64,000 nucleotides of DNA from positions 1-64,000 of the forward strand of contig JAPQWV010001062.1 of NCBI GenBank assembly GCA_027422505.1, written 5' to 3'. Position numbers and translations under genes: made by a program. Under the pieces are notes generated by a model. It had not been told where the DNA came from, did no database searches, and worked only from the letters and a program-made list of their open reading frames with translations. Of this stretch, positions 47,206 through 57,935 are shown in pieces. The stretch is from Craterostigma plantagineum (taxonomy: Eukaryota; Streptophyta; Magnoliopsida; Lamiales; Linderniaceae). The stretch's first letter is position 1, and each line of letters opens with the position of its first letter.

Positions 47206-49579
47206 ATGACCAACAAAGATCAAGATACACTTGAAGCACTTGAGGCTGCTGCAATCCAAAGGGACATCGGTCGCATCGAGCTCAACACGCTTACCTATGT
47301 CCCACCAATCGAGCAGGTCTTCCCAACAAGTCAATGGGCTGCCTTGATTCCCAACAATTACATGGTGGACTTGGACAGCTTTCGGTGCGATGCCCCCATC
47401 ATTATAGAAATCCTCAAAGGCACCCACTTCGCCACGCCCTCACTCATGGCGAGCCAGAAGCACAAGTTTATCTTCAACAATTCTGGCATACGTTGCAGAT
47501 AGTTGGACCACCCCACCTTGCTAAAACTTTGTCCGCCAAAATCGATCAAGAAACGGTGGTCCTCACTCGCAAGATAGTCCAAGAAGTGCTTCAACTCCCT
47601 GTCTACTCACCATACGACCCGCTACCAATCCATGAACAACTCATCGAGGACATAGACAGACTGGGCTATCAACCAGAGAACAAGAAGAAGAAGGGCCCAC
47701 TTGTCCTCAGTGAAGTCACCACACGCACCTACCTCAACCCTGGCGAACATTATATCTCCTACTGAACAAGTGCATGTCAGGGAAGCATGCCGGCCGGGAC
47801 CGTGGGAACCACCAAATCCTCACCATCATAACCGGCGTCGCCCACAACCGCAAGTACAACTACGCCGACGTAATATGGATGGATCTCGTCTCCATGCTTC
47901 AACGTCGTGACCGTGAAATCGCCAAGGGAGTCACGAACCGCTTCGTACCCTACATGCGGTGGCTTCCAGCGCTCATCAAACATTTCCGCTTGCTCTCCAC
48001 CAACATTCGCATCCGCCCGGCAACGGAACACTTCCTAATCCCCACTGTCGAGAAGTTCGCCAAGAAAAACACTCCGGCGAAAGATCGACACGCAATGATA
48101 ATCCCAGACGACGTTCTCACCTACGCCGACCCGACCAACCTGCACGTCCGAGAATACCGTGCCTCCACAGCCTCTTTCCGCGAAAGCCCACACACACTAT
48201 CCATTGTCCCTACGGCGCAGATCAACCCCACTGCACCTAACCCCGGGACTAGCCAAAACCCCACCACCACTTCTAAAAAGTCATCGAGTCGCGCCGCATC
48301 CTCTTCCACCCGCGAACCGAAAAAACGGCCGCGTAAGGATGACGTAAGCCGCCCCACGGAGCGTCGATCGAAACAAAAACACGATCGACCTCCTCGGTCA
48401 CAGACAAGCCGAGCCCAACCCTTAGGTACAGGAGGTGATGTGTTCACCTCCCGAGTAGAAGACGTGGCATTTGGCTCAACCACGCAAACGACCCCACCAA
48501 CCCACTTATCTTCCTCTCTACAGGAAGATATTTCATTCCACGAGGAGCCACGTATACCATCGACATCCCACTTGGAGATAGTCGATGTTGAAACAAGCAG
48601 TCCTTCGCCTCAGACTGCATCCTCTTCAATCACTTCGAGTGTAGTGCCCTCACTCCCCATAATTTCATACGTTTCTAGGACACATACACCTTTTACCGCA
48701 CTACAGAGTCTTCGTGATTCTGTCAGAACGCTCGGTGATGTCTCTGTGACTGAGAGCGGAAGACCTAGCACGGCCAACATCACAACAACCGTGAGCCTAG
48801 GCCATCATTCGATTGAGTCTGTCTCATCGATGATGCCAACGGGAAGTCTTAGTGACCCCGTCTTTTCCCGTCCTGTGCAAACGGGCGGCCGATCGGCTAT
48901 ATTCTCCGATTCGGTGATAGTTGGATTTCTTCGTGATTCCAACTTGTTAAATTTACCCCAGTTCGTCACCGAGACCGCGCTAGAGACTCGTCTTCAAGAG
49001 TTTGCAAAGACTCTTGAGGCGTCGATTGTCGATAAAGTCTACGCGCGTCTCGATGCGTCCACCATCGATAAAGGCAAAGGTGTGGCCCCAGAGACGCCAC
49101 CACCCATGCAACATACGGACGCAGACGCTGTTCTCTCCACCATTTCCGCCAAGGAGCTCTTCTACATCCTCAGAGCTCGATTCGAATCAATGACGGAACT
49201 TGACGAGGAGGAACAGCAAATGAAGGCCATTATGACTCAACCAATGACTTGCCGTGCTCAAGGCGAGTCTAGCGGGATCAGGCGCGACGATCAAGACGAG
49301 GATCAAGATCGCCGCGAGGGGGAGAATAGGCAGCTAGGCTCACAATCCCAAGGACTCTTGCAATCGACGCCGCCCTCCTCCTCTGGACCTGAAACGACGC
49401 CCGCGACAGAAACCTCACACCCCACTAGCCAAAAATCCCACCTTATTTACCCTGAGCCACCAGCCAAATCACCCTCACCACCACCCACTACCGTCTCCGA
49501 AACTCTAATCGTCACATCGACGTTACTAATCATGGTACTAATCCATGACTTACTTATAATCCATCTTCTCGCAATTTAG
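47206..49579 (+). pseudogene. Accessory ORF copy 1 (truncated, frameshifted)
   Basis: This sense-strand ORF lies downstream of pol. It starts ATGACCAACAAAGATC and reads LEALEAAAIQRD near its N-terminus. A conserved block follows (FWHTLQ; LPVYSPYDPLP; LNKCMSGKHAG; NHQILTI; VIWMDLVSM; FVPYMRWLPALI), resembling the putative plant transposon-protein region found in many retroelement ORFs. A long Pro/Ser/Thr-rich disordered part follows, then LETRLQEFAKTLEAS. Frame changes are near 47455 and 47725; the latter is a 1-base loss relative to copy 2. Homology to copy 2 stops near 49530 inside the PST-rich region, so the C-terminal domain is missing. Its function is unknown. Post-pol ORFs in Sireviruses are often called env-like, but I see no signal peptide or membrane segment that would support an envelope role. 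Confidence 0.75.
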
Positions 49580-49667
49580 TCCGTACTAATCACCCATGAC
49601 TTACTTATAATCCATCTTCACGCAATTTAGACCGTACTAATCATGGTACATTTTCTGTCGAGCACAT
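49531..49667 (+). repeat. Junction between aORF copies with short direct repeats
   Basis: CATGACTTACTTATAATCCA followed by TCTTC(T/A)CGCAATTTAG is present twice, in units of about 55-60 bp. The end resembles the sequence just before copy 1 (CCCACGACTTACTAATG, TCTGTCGAGCACA). This marks the boundary of the tandem duplication, whose period is about 2462 bp measured ATG to ATG. Confidence 0.75.
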
Positions 49668-52600
49668 ATGACTAACACAAATCGAGAAGCACTTGAAGCA
49701 CTTGAGGCTGCCGCAATTCAAAGGGACGTCGCTCGCATCGAACTCAATACACTGACGTACGTTCCATCGAGCAGGTATTCCCAACAAGTCGATGGGCTGC
49801 CTTGATACCAAACAACCACACGGTGGATTTGGACAACTTCCGGTGTGATGCTCCCATCATCACAGAGATCCTGAAAGGGCATCCCTCCGACACGCCCTCA
49901 CTCATGGCGAGACAGAAGCGCAAGTCTACCTCCAGCAGTTCTGGCACACACTGCAGATTGCTGGACCACACTACCTCGCTTCAGCAATGTCCGCCGAAAT
50001 CGATCAAGAAACAGTAGTCCTCACCCGCAAGATTGTCCAAGAAGTACTCCAACTCCCTATCTACTCACCCTACGATCCACTACCGACGCACGAACAACTT
50101 ATTGAAGACATCGACAAATTGGGCTATCAACCAGAAAACAAGAAGAAGAAGGTCCCACTTGTTCTCCGTGAAGTCACCACACGCAATCTACCTCAACCCT
50201 GGCGAACACTGTACCTACTGCTGAACAAATGCATGTCAGGGAAGCATGCTGGTCAGGACCGCAGCAACCACCAAATCCTTACCATCCTAACCGGCATCGC
50301 CCACAACCGCAAGTACAACTATGCTGAGATAATATGGATGGATCTCGTCTCCATGATTCAACGTCGCGATTGGGAAGTCGCCAAGGACGTCAAAAATTGC
50401 TTCGTACCTTACATGCGGTGGCTCCCAGCGATCATCAAACACTTCCGCCTGTTCTCCACCAACATCCGCATCCGCCCGGCGAGTGAGCACTTCATAATTC
50501 CCGTTGTCGAGAAATTCGCCAAGAAAAATACTACGGCGAAAGATCGACACGCCATGATCATCCCAGACGAAGTCCTCGCCTATGCCGACCCGACAAACCC
50601 GCATGTTCGAGCCTATCGCGCCTCCACCGCTTCATTCCGCGAGAGTCCCCGTCCACTATCCACTGTCCCTACGGAGCAGACCAACCCCACTGCTCCTAAC
50701 CCCGGGACTAGCCAAAACCCCACCACCACTTCTAAAAAGTTATCGGGTCGCGTCGCATCCTCTTCCACCGCGTACCGAAAAAACGGTCGCGTGAGGATGA
50801 CGTAAGCCGCCCCACGGAGCGTCGATCGAAACAAAAACACAGTCACAGACAAGCCGAGCCCAACCCATAGGTACAGGAAGTGATGTGTTCACCTCCCGAG
50901 TAGAAGACGTGGCATTTGGCTCAACCACGCAAACAACCCCACCAATCCACTTATCTTCCTCTCTACAGGAAGATATTTCATTCCACGAGGAACTACGTAT
51001 ACCATCGACATCCCACTTGGAGATAGTCGATGTTGAAACAAGCAGTCCTTCGCCTCAGACTGCATCCTCTTCAATCACATCGAGTCTAGTGCCCTCACTC
51101 CCCATAATTTCATACGTTTCTAGGACACATACACCTTTTACTGCACTACAGAGTCTGTGATTCTGTCGGAACGCTCGGTGATGTCTATGTGAGTGAGAGC
51201 AAAAGACCTAGCACGGCCAACATCACAACAACCGTGAGCCTAGGCCATCATTCGTTTGAGTCTGTCTCATCGATGATGCCAACGGGAAGTCTTAGTGACC
51301 CCGTCTTTTCCCGTCCTGTGCAAACGGGCGGCCGATCGGCTATCTTCTCCGATTCGGTGTCAGTTGGATTTCTTCGTGACTCCAACTCGTTAACCTTACC
51401 CCAATTCATCACCGAGACCGCGCTAGAGGCTCGTCTTCAAGAGTTTGCAAAGACTCTAGAGGCGTCCATCCTCGGTAACGTCTATGCGCGTCTCGATGCG
51501 TCCACCCGCGATAAAGGCAAATGTGTGGCCCCGGAGACGCCACCACCACCGCAACATGTGAACGCAGAAGCTGTTCTCTCCTCCATTTCCGCCAAGGAGC
51601 TCTTCTACATCCTCTGAGCCCAATTCGAATCAATGACGGAACTCGACGAGGAGGAACAGCGAATGAAGAACATCATGACTCAACCAATGACTTGCCGCGC
51701 TCAAGTTGAGTCTAGCGGGATCGGACGCGACGATCACGACGATGATCCTGATCGACGCGAGGGGGAGAATAGGCAGCAAGGCTCACAATTTCAAGGACCC
51801 GTGCAATCGACGCCGCCTTCCTCCTCTGCACCTGAAACGACGCCCGCAACAGAAACCTCACACCCCACCAGCCAAAAATCCCACCCTATTAACCCCGAGT
51901 CACTAGCCAAATCACCCTCACCACCAACTACTACCGTCTCCGAAACTCTAATCATCACACCGGCGTTAGAGACCACCACCACACCTTCTCCACCCACCAT
52001 TTCGGAACCTCTAACTGTCACATCGACGTTAGAGGCCACCACCACATCTACAACACCCGACACCCAAATCATCCTCGCAAAAACCATCACTTTAACCGAA
52101 CCACCAGAATCTCCACCACAACCATCCCCACAATCCACAAACTCCTCCGACGCAACACCCTCGCCATCACACTGCCATACCCCTCTCAATACCGACTCCA
52201 ACATGGCTTCTGAGGACTTCTACTGCGCGAAGAACGAGATCGAGGCCTACATTTTCAACGATGAATGGCTTTACACACCCGCCGATGCAGTAGCAGCCAG
52301 AAAGTTGGTGGAAAATGCTCGATGTCTGCTAAAGGAAGCCTCGCTTACGCTGATCAATACTGCAGACAACGAGAACGGGGAGGAGTACGACGCTGAACCC
52401 GCCGAGCTCGAGGACATCCTACAATTTCAAGCGCAGCAAGATGAGGCTCCTGCTGCTCAACCGGATGTGCCCACGCCGGATATACCGGAAGCACTGTGGG
52501 AAAACAAGAAGATCACCGCACCATTCCATGAAGAGATCAGGAAGAGGATCTGGCGGTGCAAGGAGCAGATCATCACGGCCATCAATGAATACGAGCTGAT

Positions 52601-53366
52601 GAACATCCAAAATTGGAGCGAGGAAAAGAAGAAGCTCTACCGATGGAGCCTTCTTTGCCACAAGTGCACAAAGCGGACGTCGTTCGATGAGGAAAACATC
52701 GCTCTAGAAATGAATCGGGCCCCCATCTGCAAAGTCACTGGCCTTCGCCAGGAGTCGAAAGGACGTGTCCACTATCCAGTGTTCACGGTAATGAGGCAGG
52801 ATGAGAGCTACAGTGAAGTGAGCGAGGCGGACTTCAAGTTTCTGCACCTAGGTGATCTGTACAACATGCTGGAATCCATGAAGCAGTTCAGACTCGTCGT
52901 CAGAAGTTCTGGACATCTTGTACGGGCTGAACCAGTCACGATGGGTTATGTGGCACTCAAGCGACATATGCTCCTACAGGTCAGATTCTTCGCCTCCCAC
53001 GATCTGCAGATGGCGGTGGAGCACAACCTAAAGAAGGTGAACCTGACTCGCCCATCTTTCAAGAACGCGGACGACTATCGAGAGGGCGATGTGATCGACG
53101 GAGATGATCCGGCGGTCGCCTACTCGAACTACAAGGGAATGATGAGGCTACTACGTTGCTCCAAAGTGGCAAAGTTCTCGGATCGGACACTCACTATCAT
53201 CCAAGACAAGCTCATGAGGATTTGCCGCATCCTTTCGGAAGAAGACCCACACCGCCGATCCAATTTCGCGAAGTTCATTGACGCCATAGCTGATCAAATC
53301 GTGCTTCGAAGGAATCTCCGTGCCTTCGAGTTCAAGCTAGGACTTCGCAAAACACACACTCACTAA
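49668..53366 (+). pseudogene. Accessory ORF copy 2 (full length, frameshifted)
   Basis: This second copy starts ATGACTAACACAAATC and aligns with copy 1 at high identity. Lesions include a small deletion near 49768, frame changes near 49930, 50775 and 51155, and a stop near 51615. The last 577 residues (51633-53366) are open. They contain a PST-rich region, then an acidic section with EAYIFNDEWLYTP, and a C-terminal conserved region (SEADFKFLHLGDLYNM; VEHNLKKVNLTRPSF; YKGMMRLLRCSKVAKFSD). That C-terminal block resembles one seen in plant copia polyproteins of several eudicots, where its role is unknown. The stop at 53366 lies 57 bp before the 3' LTR. The related minus-strand ORF (54151-56475) shares both the N-terminal block and the YIFNEDW motif. 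Confidence 0.78.
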
Positions 53367-53410
53367 TCCACTATCACAACGCCCAAGATCCAAGACTCCC
53401 AACAATTGAC

Positions 53411-53423
53411 ACAAAGGGGAGAT
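53411..53423 (+). other. Terminal polypurine tract of copia element 1
   Basis: ACAAAGGGGAGAT directly precedes the LTR start TGTTAGG. It is short compared with the AAGGGGGAG tracts behind pol. Confidence 0.82.
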
Positions 53424-53716
53424 TGTTAGGATATTTATAGATTGTGTCAATAGTTGAAGTCTTGTGTTATATTTTGTAATTATCCTTTTAGCTTGGGCTT
53501 TAGACTAGAATGTAATTAGTTAATCTTTAGTGTTTGGGCCTTAATATACCTAGGGTTATTGTGGTATATAAGGCTTTACCATTTCTTTTTGAAAGTAGTC
53601 AAAGATCAAAAGGCTAACCCTATTTCACACAATACACACACTTGAAGGTGAGAACTCTCCCTTTTCATTCCATCAAAGCCTCTTTGGTTCCTTGTTTGGT
53701 GCAATCGGGACCAACA
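53424..53716 (+). repeat. 3' LTR of copia element 1 (293 bp)
   Basis: The segment starts TGTTAGGATATTTATAG and ends GGGACCAACA, with the TATA box at 53565-53572. It differs from the 5' LTR at roughly 25-30 positions by eye. The following sequence is not satellite and does not repeat ACATC, so the right flank differs from the original insertion site. Confidence 0.92.
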
Positions 53717-54150
53717 AATTTTTTGTCCCCGTAGGCAGGGACGGGGCGGGGACGGGGATCATAGTCCCCGCCCCACGGAGATCCCCGTCCCCGTCAATAA
53801 TATTATTTTAATGAAATATTTTATATCTTAAATAAATATCTAAAAAATATTTTTTATACATAGTTTATATTTATGGTTTAAAACAATGTTTTCTACCCAT
53901 TAATATAAAAATATTTATAATATAATTTAAATATATCAAATTTAGATTATAATAAAAAATATAAATTTTCTAAAATAAAATCGCGGGGTTGGGAATCCCC
54001 GCAGGGACGGGGACCCGGCGGGGACGCGGATGGGGACGATTTTTTCCCCGTTTAGTTCGCGGGGACGGGGATGGGGATTACCCATCGACGCGGGGACGGG
54101 AATGGGGACCTAATTCCTGTTCCCCGCCCCGCCCCGCCCCGTTGACATCG
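53717..54150. mobile_element. G/C-rich-ended, A/T-cored nonautonomous element (possibly hAT-like MITE)
   Basis: Both flanks (about 53725-53800 and 53985-54145) are built of GGGGACGGGGA-type blocks in opposite orientations, and the middle (53800-53980) is almost pure A+T. The right end, read on the minus strand, is TAGCGATGTCAACGGGGCGG, resembling plant hAT terminal sequences. It interrupts the aORF of the minus-strand copia element right after codons for KPMD. The left end is not resolved because it abuts the copia LTR. The hAT assignment is tentative. Confidence 0.55.
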
Positions 54151-56475
54151 CTAGGGTCCATCGGTTTGGTTATCCAATCTTCGTTGAAGATGTAATTTTC
54201 CACGGCGCTGTGTGGATTGTACAGTTCTTCGGTTTGTGAGATTGGATCATTAGTCCGTAGGGATAGGATGGGAGAGGATGGAGATATCGAAGGGCTGTTT
54301 TGGCTTGTGGGAAGAGGAGGTGAGAGGCTCATAGCTGGTGAGGAGGGTTGTTGGGTTGTTTTGGTGGTAGTTCGGGTAGATTTTTTTGTTTGTGTGGGAG
54401 TAGGTGATTTTGTTCTGGTAGGTGTTTGGGTGGCTCTAGGCTGCGACTGTTGAGGCTGAGGCCCTGTGTCTCGTGTCTTCTCCCCCTCGGGAAGACCCTC
54501 ACCGTCCGGGTCGTCACGTGGTTGTTGCGATTTCTGGGCCTCGCCTGGGTTAGGTGGGTCGAAAAGAAGCTCGAGACGTCTGAGGACCTCCGCTTCATAA
54601 TCAGTCAGCTTTGGTGCAGTGCGGAGTCTGGCCAGCAGAACCTCGTTGAGTTCCGTGATTGGAAAGTTCCACGGGCCGCCGTCAGAGTCTGGAGAGGGAT
54701 TGGCGTGAAAAGGTATTTCAGTGGTGACGGGGGCTTTGCCTTTGTCTCGAGAGGATGTACCAATGCCGCTGTACTCTTGGGTCATGATGGTGTCCTCGAG
54801 ATCTTTTGCGAACTCAGCGAGTCGAACATTCAGCCTGGCCTCCGTCACGAACGGGGAAAATAACCTGACGGAGTCACGAAGACGATCGTCGTCACAACAT
54901 CAGTAGAAGGTACTGATGTGCCGCCTGTTTGCACAGGACTTGAAGAACTGGGGCCACTCAGGCTCACCGTTGACATGATACTGAGACAGGCTCAAGTCGA
55001 TGGCCCAAGTCCGTAGCTGCTGTGATGTTGACTACGCTGGCTCGTCCGCTCTGTTCCGTATTAGACTCTAGTACAGAGTTATTATGGAGCGTTCTGTCAA
55101 GATCTCTAAGATCTGGAGGTGCAGAAACTAGAGTAAGTGTCCTAGAAAATGGGAAAATTATGAATGGTGAGGGCACTAGACTAGTCGTGACCAAGGAAGG
55201 TGCAGTCTGAGGCTTGACTGCTTGATACATCTACCTCCTCCGAGCGAGGTGGTGATGGATGACGTGGCACCTCGTGTGTATGTGAAACAATCATCTGTTG
55301 GGAGATGATTGAGTGGCTAGGGAGGGTAGTTTGCGCGATTGGACCCGATGTCGCGACTTCTACTCGGGGGCAGACAAAGTCATCCCCTGCACATATTGGC
55401 TCGGTCCTTCTTATTTGTGGATTAGTGGACTCAGGAGTATGGTCGTGTTTCTGTTTTGTACACTGTTCTTGTTGACTGCTTCTGTCATCCCCTTAGGATT
55501 TTCTCTTTTGTTTTGGCTTTGGGGATAAAGAGCTTCCTAGACCTAAATTTGGCTGTGAGGGTTGGCTTGTCCCTGGGTTAGGTTCAATTGGGATGTGTTG
55601 AACCATGGGAACATCATCAAGGTTGTTGGCTCGTAGGTATTTGAGGAGCTCCGGGTCAGTTGGATCGAGGAGTTGAAGTAGATGGTCATTTATGATCATG
55701 GCCTTCTGATTAAGCCTTTTTTTTGTTGATTGAATTTTGGTGAACTTTGGAGCTTGATAGCCTTCGATCCTAGGTCGGCGCTCTATTTCAGGATGAAGAT
55801 CCACGAAGTGTTGGACGATGACAGGGAGACACCGTAGGTATGGAAGAACTGGCTTCGTGGATCCGAGACCTCGCCTTCGTAGTTGATCAAGGAAGTTCGT
55901 CCAGATCAGTTGGGCGACATCATAATTCTTGTTGAAGACGATCCCATGGAAGATTAGCATGATGTTGCGGTTGCATTTGTTAGACCCTGCGTGCACGGCG
56001 AGGGGCATTTGTTGACGATCAGAAATAGGGTCCTCCAAGGTCCAGGGATGTCTTTGGCCATGAAGTTAGGGAGCTGAATGGAGTTTTGGGCGTTTGGTTT
56101 GTGGCCCATGAATAGGAAGTCCCTGATCAGGTCATCGTTAGAGGGATGGGGATCATATAGTAGTGAGTATGGCAGGTTTTGTATTGATCGAAGAATGGTT
56201 GGGGTACAAACAACTATGGTGTTGTCGATTTTAGCGGAAAGACGGGTTGTTTTTAGGTTATTTGTTGGGTTCTGAAGTGTGGACCAAAATTGTTGGACAT
56301 AGACTTCTGGGACAACCTCGTTGATATTTAGGGCTGTTTTCAGAGGGTGGTTTGCTAGAATTTAGATAATAATAGGATCTGGGTACGAGGTGTTGTCAAA
56401 GTCAAGTTGGAAGTTGTTGGGTGATCTCTGTGCCCAGTCCTTTGAAGCAAAAATCTCCTCAATTGGTCGCACCAT
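54151..56475 (-). pseudogene. Accessory ORF of copia element 2 (decayed, 3' truncated)
   Basis: The minus-strand reading begins at ATG 56475 (MVRPIEEIFASKDW). It has an early TAA near 56362, then FWSTLQ, SLLYDPHPS and PWRTLFLIVNKC, matching aORF blocks of element 1. A frameshift near 56010 moves the reading to 55493-56038 (LIWTNFLDQL, LPYLRCLPVIVQHF, KAMIINDHLLQLLDP). A degenerate PST-rich part follows, then 54151-54848 (LNVRLAEFAKDLED, VENYIFNEDW). The reading ends at the G/C-rich element, so the C-terminal domain present in element 1 copy 2 is lost. Its conservation between the two families argues that the aORF is a real, ancestral part of this lineage. Confidence 0.75.
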
Positions 56476-57760
56476 TTTAGTATGTCTGTAAAATAAGAGC
56501 AAATGATTAGTAGGGACCAATCATTACAACGTTTGGACTTATAATGTAAAATACGAGTCGAGGTCACAAGTTGGAATGTTTCAGGACTTAGGAAAAAAAT
56601 TTCATAACGATCGATACGAAAGTGCGTTGTAAAATTTAATCAATCAATTGATGAGCTCTTCAGTCGGGCGATTAGAATTTAAAGAGCATTTTGATGTAAG
56701 TGTTGGGTAAGGAAAGTTCAATCGATTCAAATCATAGTTCTTTCATACTTTGGTTTCGGTCGATACTGCGGAAATTTTGAAAAAGTCCTAAGTCTGTCGA
56801 TTTAAATCATAGGAAGATCCAGTTCGGGTGAAAGTGAAGTTCAATCGATCGATTCAAATTATAGTTTGGTATACTTCGGTTTGATCGAAACTACAGATAG
56901 AGTGAAAGAACATGGTATGATTAAATAGTTTCGGCCGAAAGTCCTAAGTCCGACGATTGAAATCATGATAAAATTGTAATAGCCAGTTTCGGCCGAAAGT
57001 AGTGAATCTCTCGATTTAAATCACATGATAATTAAAAATGACAGTATCGGCCAATTGTAAAGTGAAATTGAATTTGGGGTTTTGTTTCGGGCGAATTTAA
57101 ACCAAATCGAAACGCAATTGAAGATCGATTCATGCGAACCCACTCAAAACCTAATCTGCAAAACCTGCAAAAACGAGAACAATATCAGTTAAAAGCTGCA
57201 GAATATATGTTTACTTACCAAAAGTGAGTTTGGAGCTGCACAAATCCTGAAAAAAACAGAGTCGTGTGGGACGGTGATGAGATTTGCGTGCGATTGCAGA
57301 GTGATTTTGAAAGTAGATTTGGGAAAATTGATGAGGAAAGACCGAGTTTCGGGCGAAACACTATATATATAAGTTGAGTTTCGAAACTAGTTTCGGGCGA
57401 GTCTCAGTTTCGTCGAGTAAAATTATAAAAGGATTTAAGGAAAAAACTTTTCAGTTTCGATCGAAACGAGTTTCGGGCGATAGTCAGTATCACCGGGAAA
57501 ATATTTTAAAGTATTTGAATATATTGGTTTCGATCGAATGTAAAGGAGTTTCGGGCGATACTTAGTTTCGATTGAATTTGAACGAGTTTCGGGCGATACT
57601 CAGTTTTGCCGAGAAAAGATTTTATATGTTTGTATATTTCAGTTTCGATCAACTTTTGAGTTTCGCCGAGAAAAATTTTGTCTAAGATCATAGAAATGAT
57701 TATCTCATAAGTTTACCCCACAATTCGATTTGAAAGTAAATTTGATGAAATATCATAAAA
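56476..57760 (-). other. aORF leader of element 2 with TTTCGGGCGA motif array
   Basis: No gene is found in this 1.3 kb. From about 56740 to 57670, TTTCGGGCGA, GTTTCGATCGAA, TTTCGGCCGAAAG and CGCCGAGAAAA recur at irregular intervals. The position (between pol and aORF) and style (CG-containing hexamers within A+T-rich text) parallel 45650-47060, although the motifs differ in detail. Confidence 0.7.
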
Positions 57761-57801
57761 ACTCCCCCTTAATTTGTGCAAGGTGTTCAAAGACTCCCCC
57801 T
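57761..57801 (-). other. PPT-like tracts after pol in element 2
   Basis: On the minus strand AAGGGGGAGTTTT and CTAGGGGGAGTCT lie about 135-175 bp after the pol stop (57936). This is equivalent in position and sequence to 44863-44982 in element 1. They may be remnants of an ancestral 3' end or internal plus-strand primers. Confidence 0.65.
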
Positions 57802-57935
57802 AGGTTAGTGCATAAAATTTTTATGGGACTCACCCTAGATATGATAGTAGGATTTTCAACATGCATATGAAAACATATAGAGAAAAAATTAAATGACCTA
57901 TTTACACAGTATAAAGTTCATGTAGGGACAATCGA

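Larger units (their letters stand above)
36710..53716 (+). mobile_element. 17-kb Ty1/copia element, Sirevirus-like, with duplicated accessory ORF
   Basis: The element is bounded by LTRs of 297 and 293 bp that begin TGTTAGGATATTTA and end GGGACCAACA. It carries a tRNA-Met PBS and a terminal polypurine tract. Order: LTR, PBS, leader, gag, protease, integrase, RT, RNase H (Ty1/copia order, with integrase before RT), PPT-like tracts, long motif-rich spacer, aORF copy 1, aORF copy 2, PPT, LTR. The large coiled-coil gag, post-pol ORFs and multiple PPT-like tracts fit the Sirevirus lineage, although the LTRs are short for that group. The LTRs differ at roughly 25-30 positions by eye, and gag and pol have many lesions, so the element is old. 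The flanks ACATC and AATTT do not match as a target duplication. Confidence 0.92.

Noticed and set aside
47774..49579. Envelope glycoprotein in the copia element
   Set aside because: The ORF is Pro/Ser/Thr-rich but shows no signal peptide, furin-like site or transmembrane anchor. The hydrophobic tail at the very end arises from the junction sequence after truncation.
53989..54195. A small Arg/Gly-rich protein in the G/C-rich element
   Set aside because: It is the translation of GGGGACGGGGA repeats. Low complexity only.
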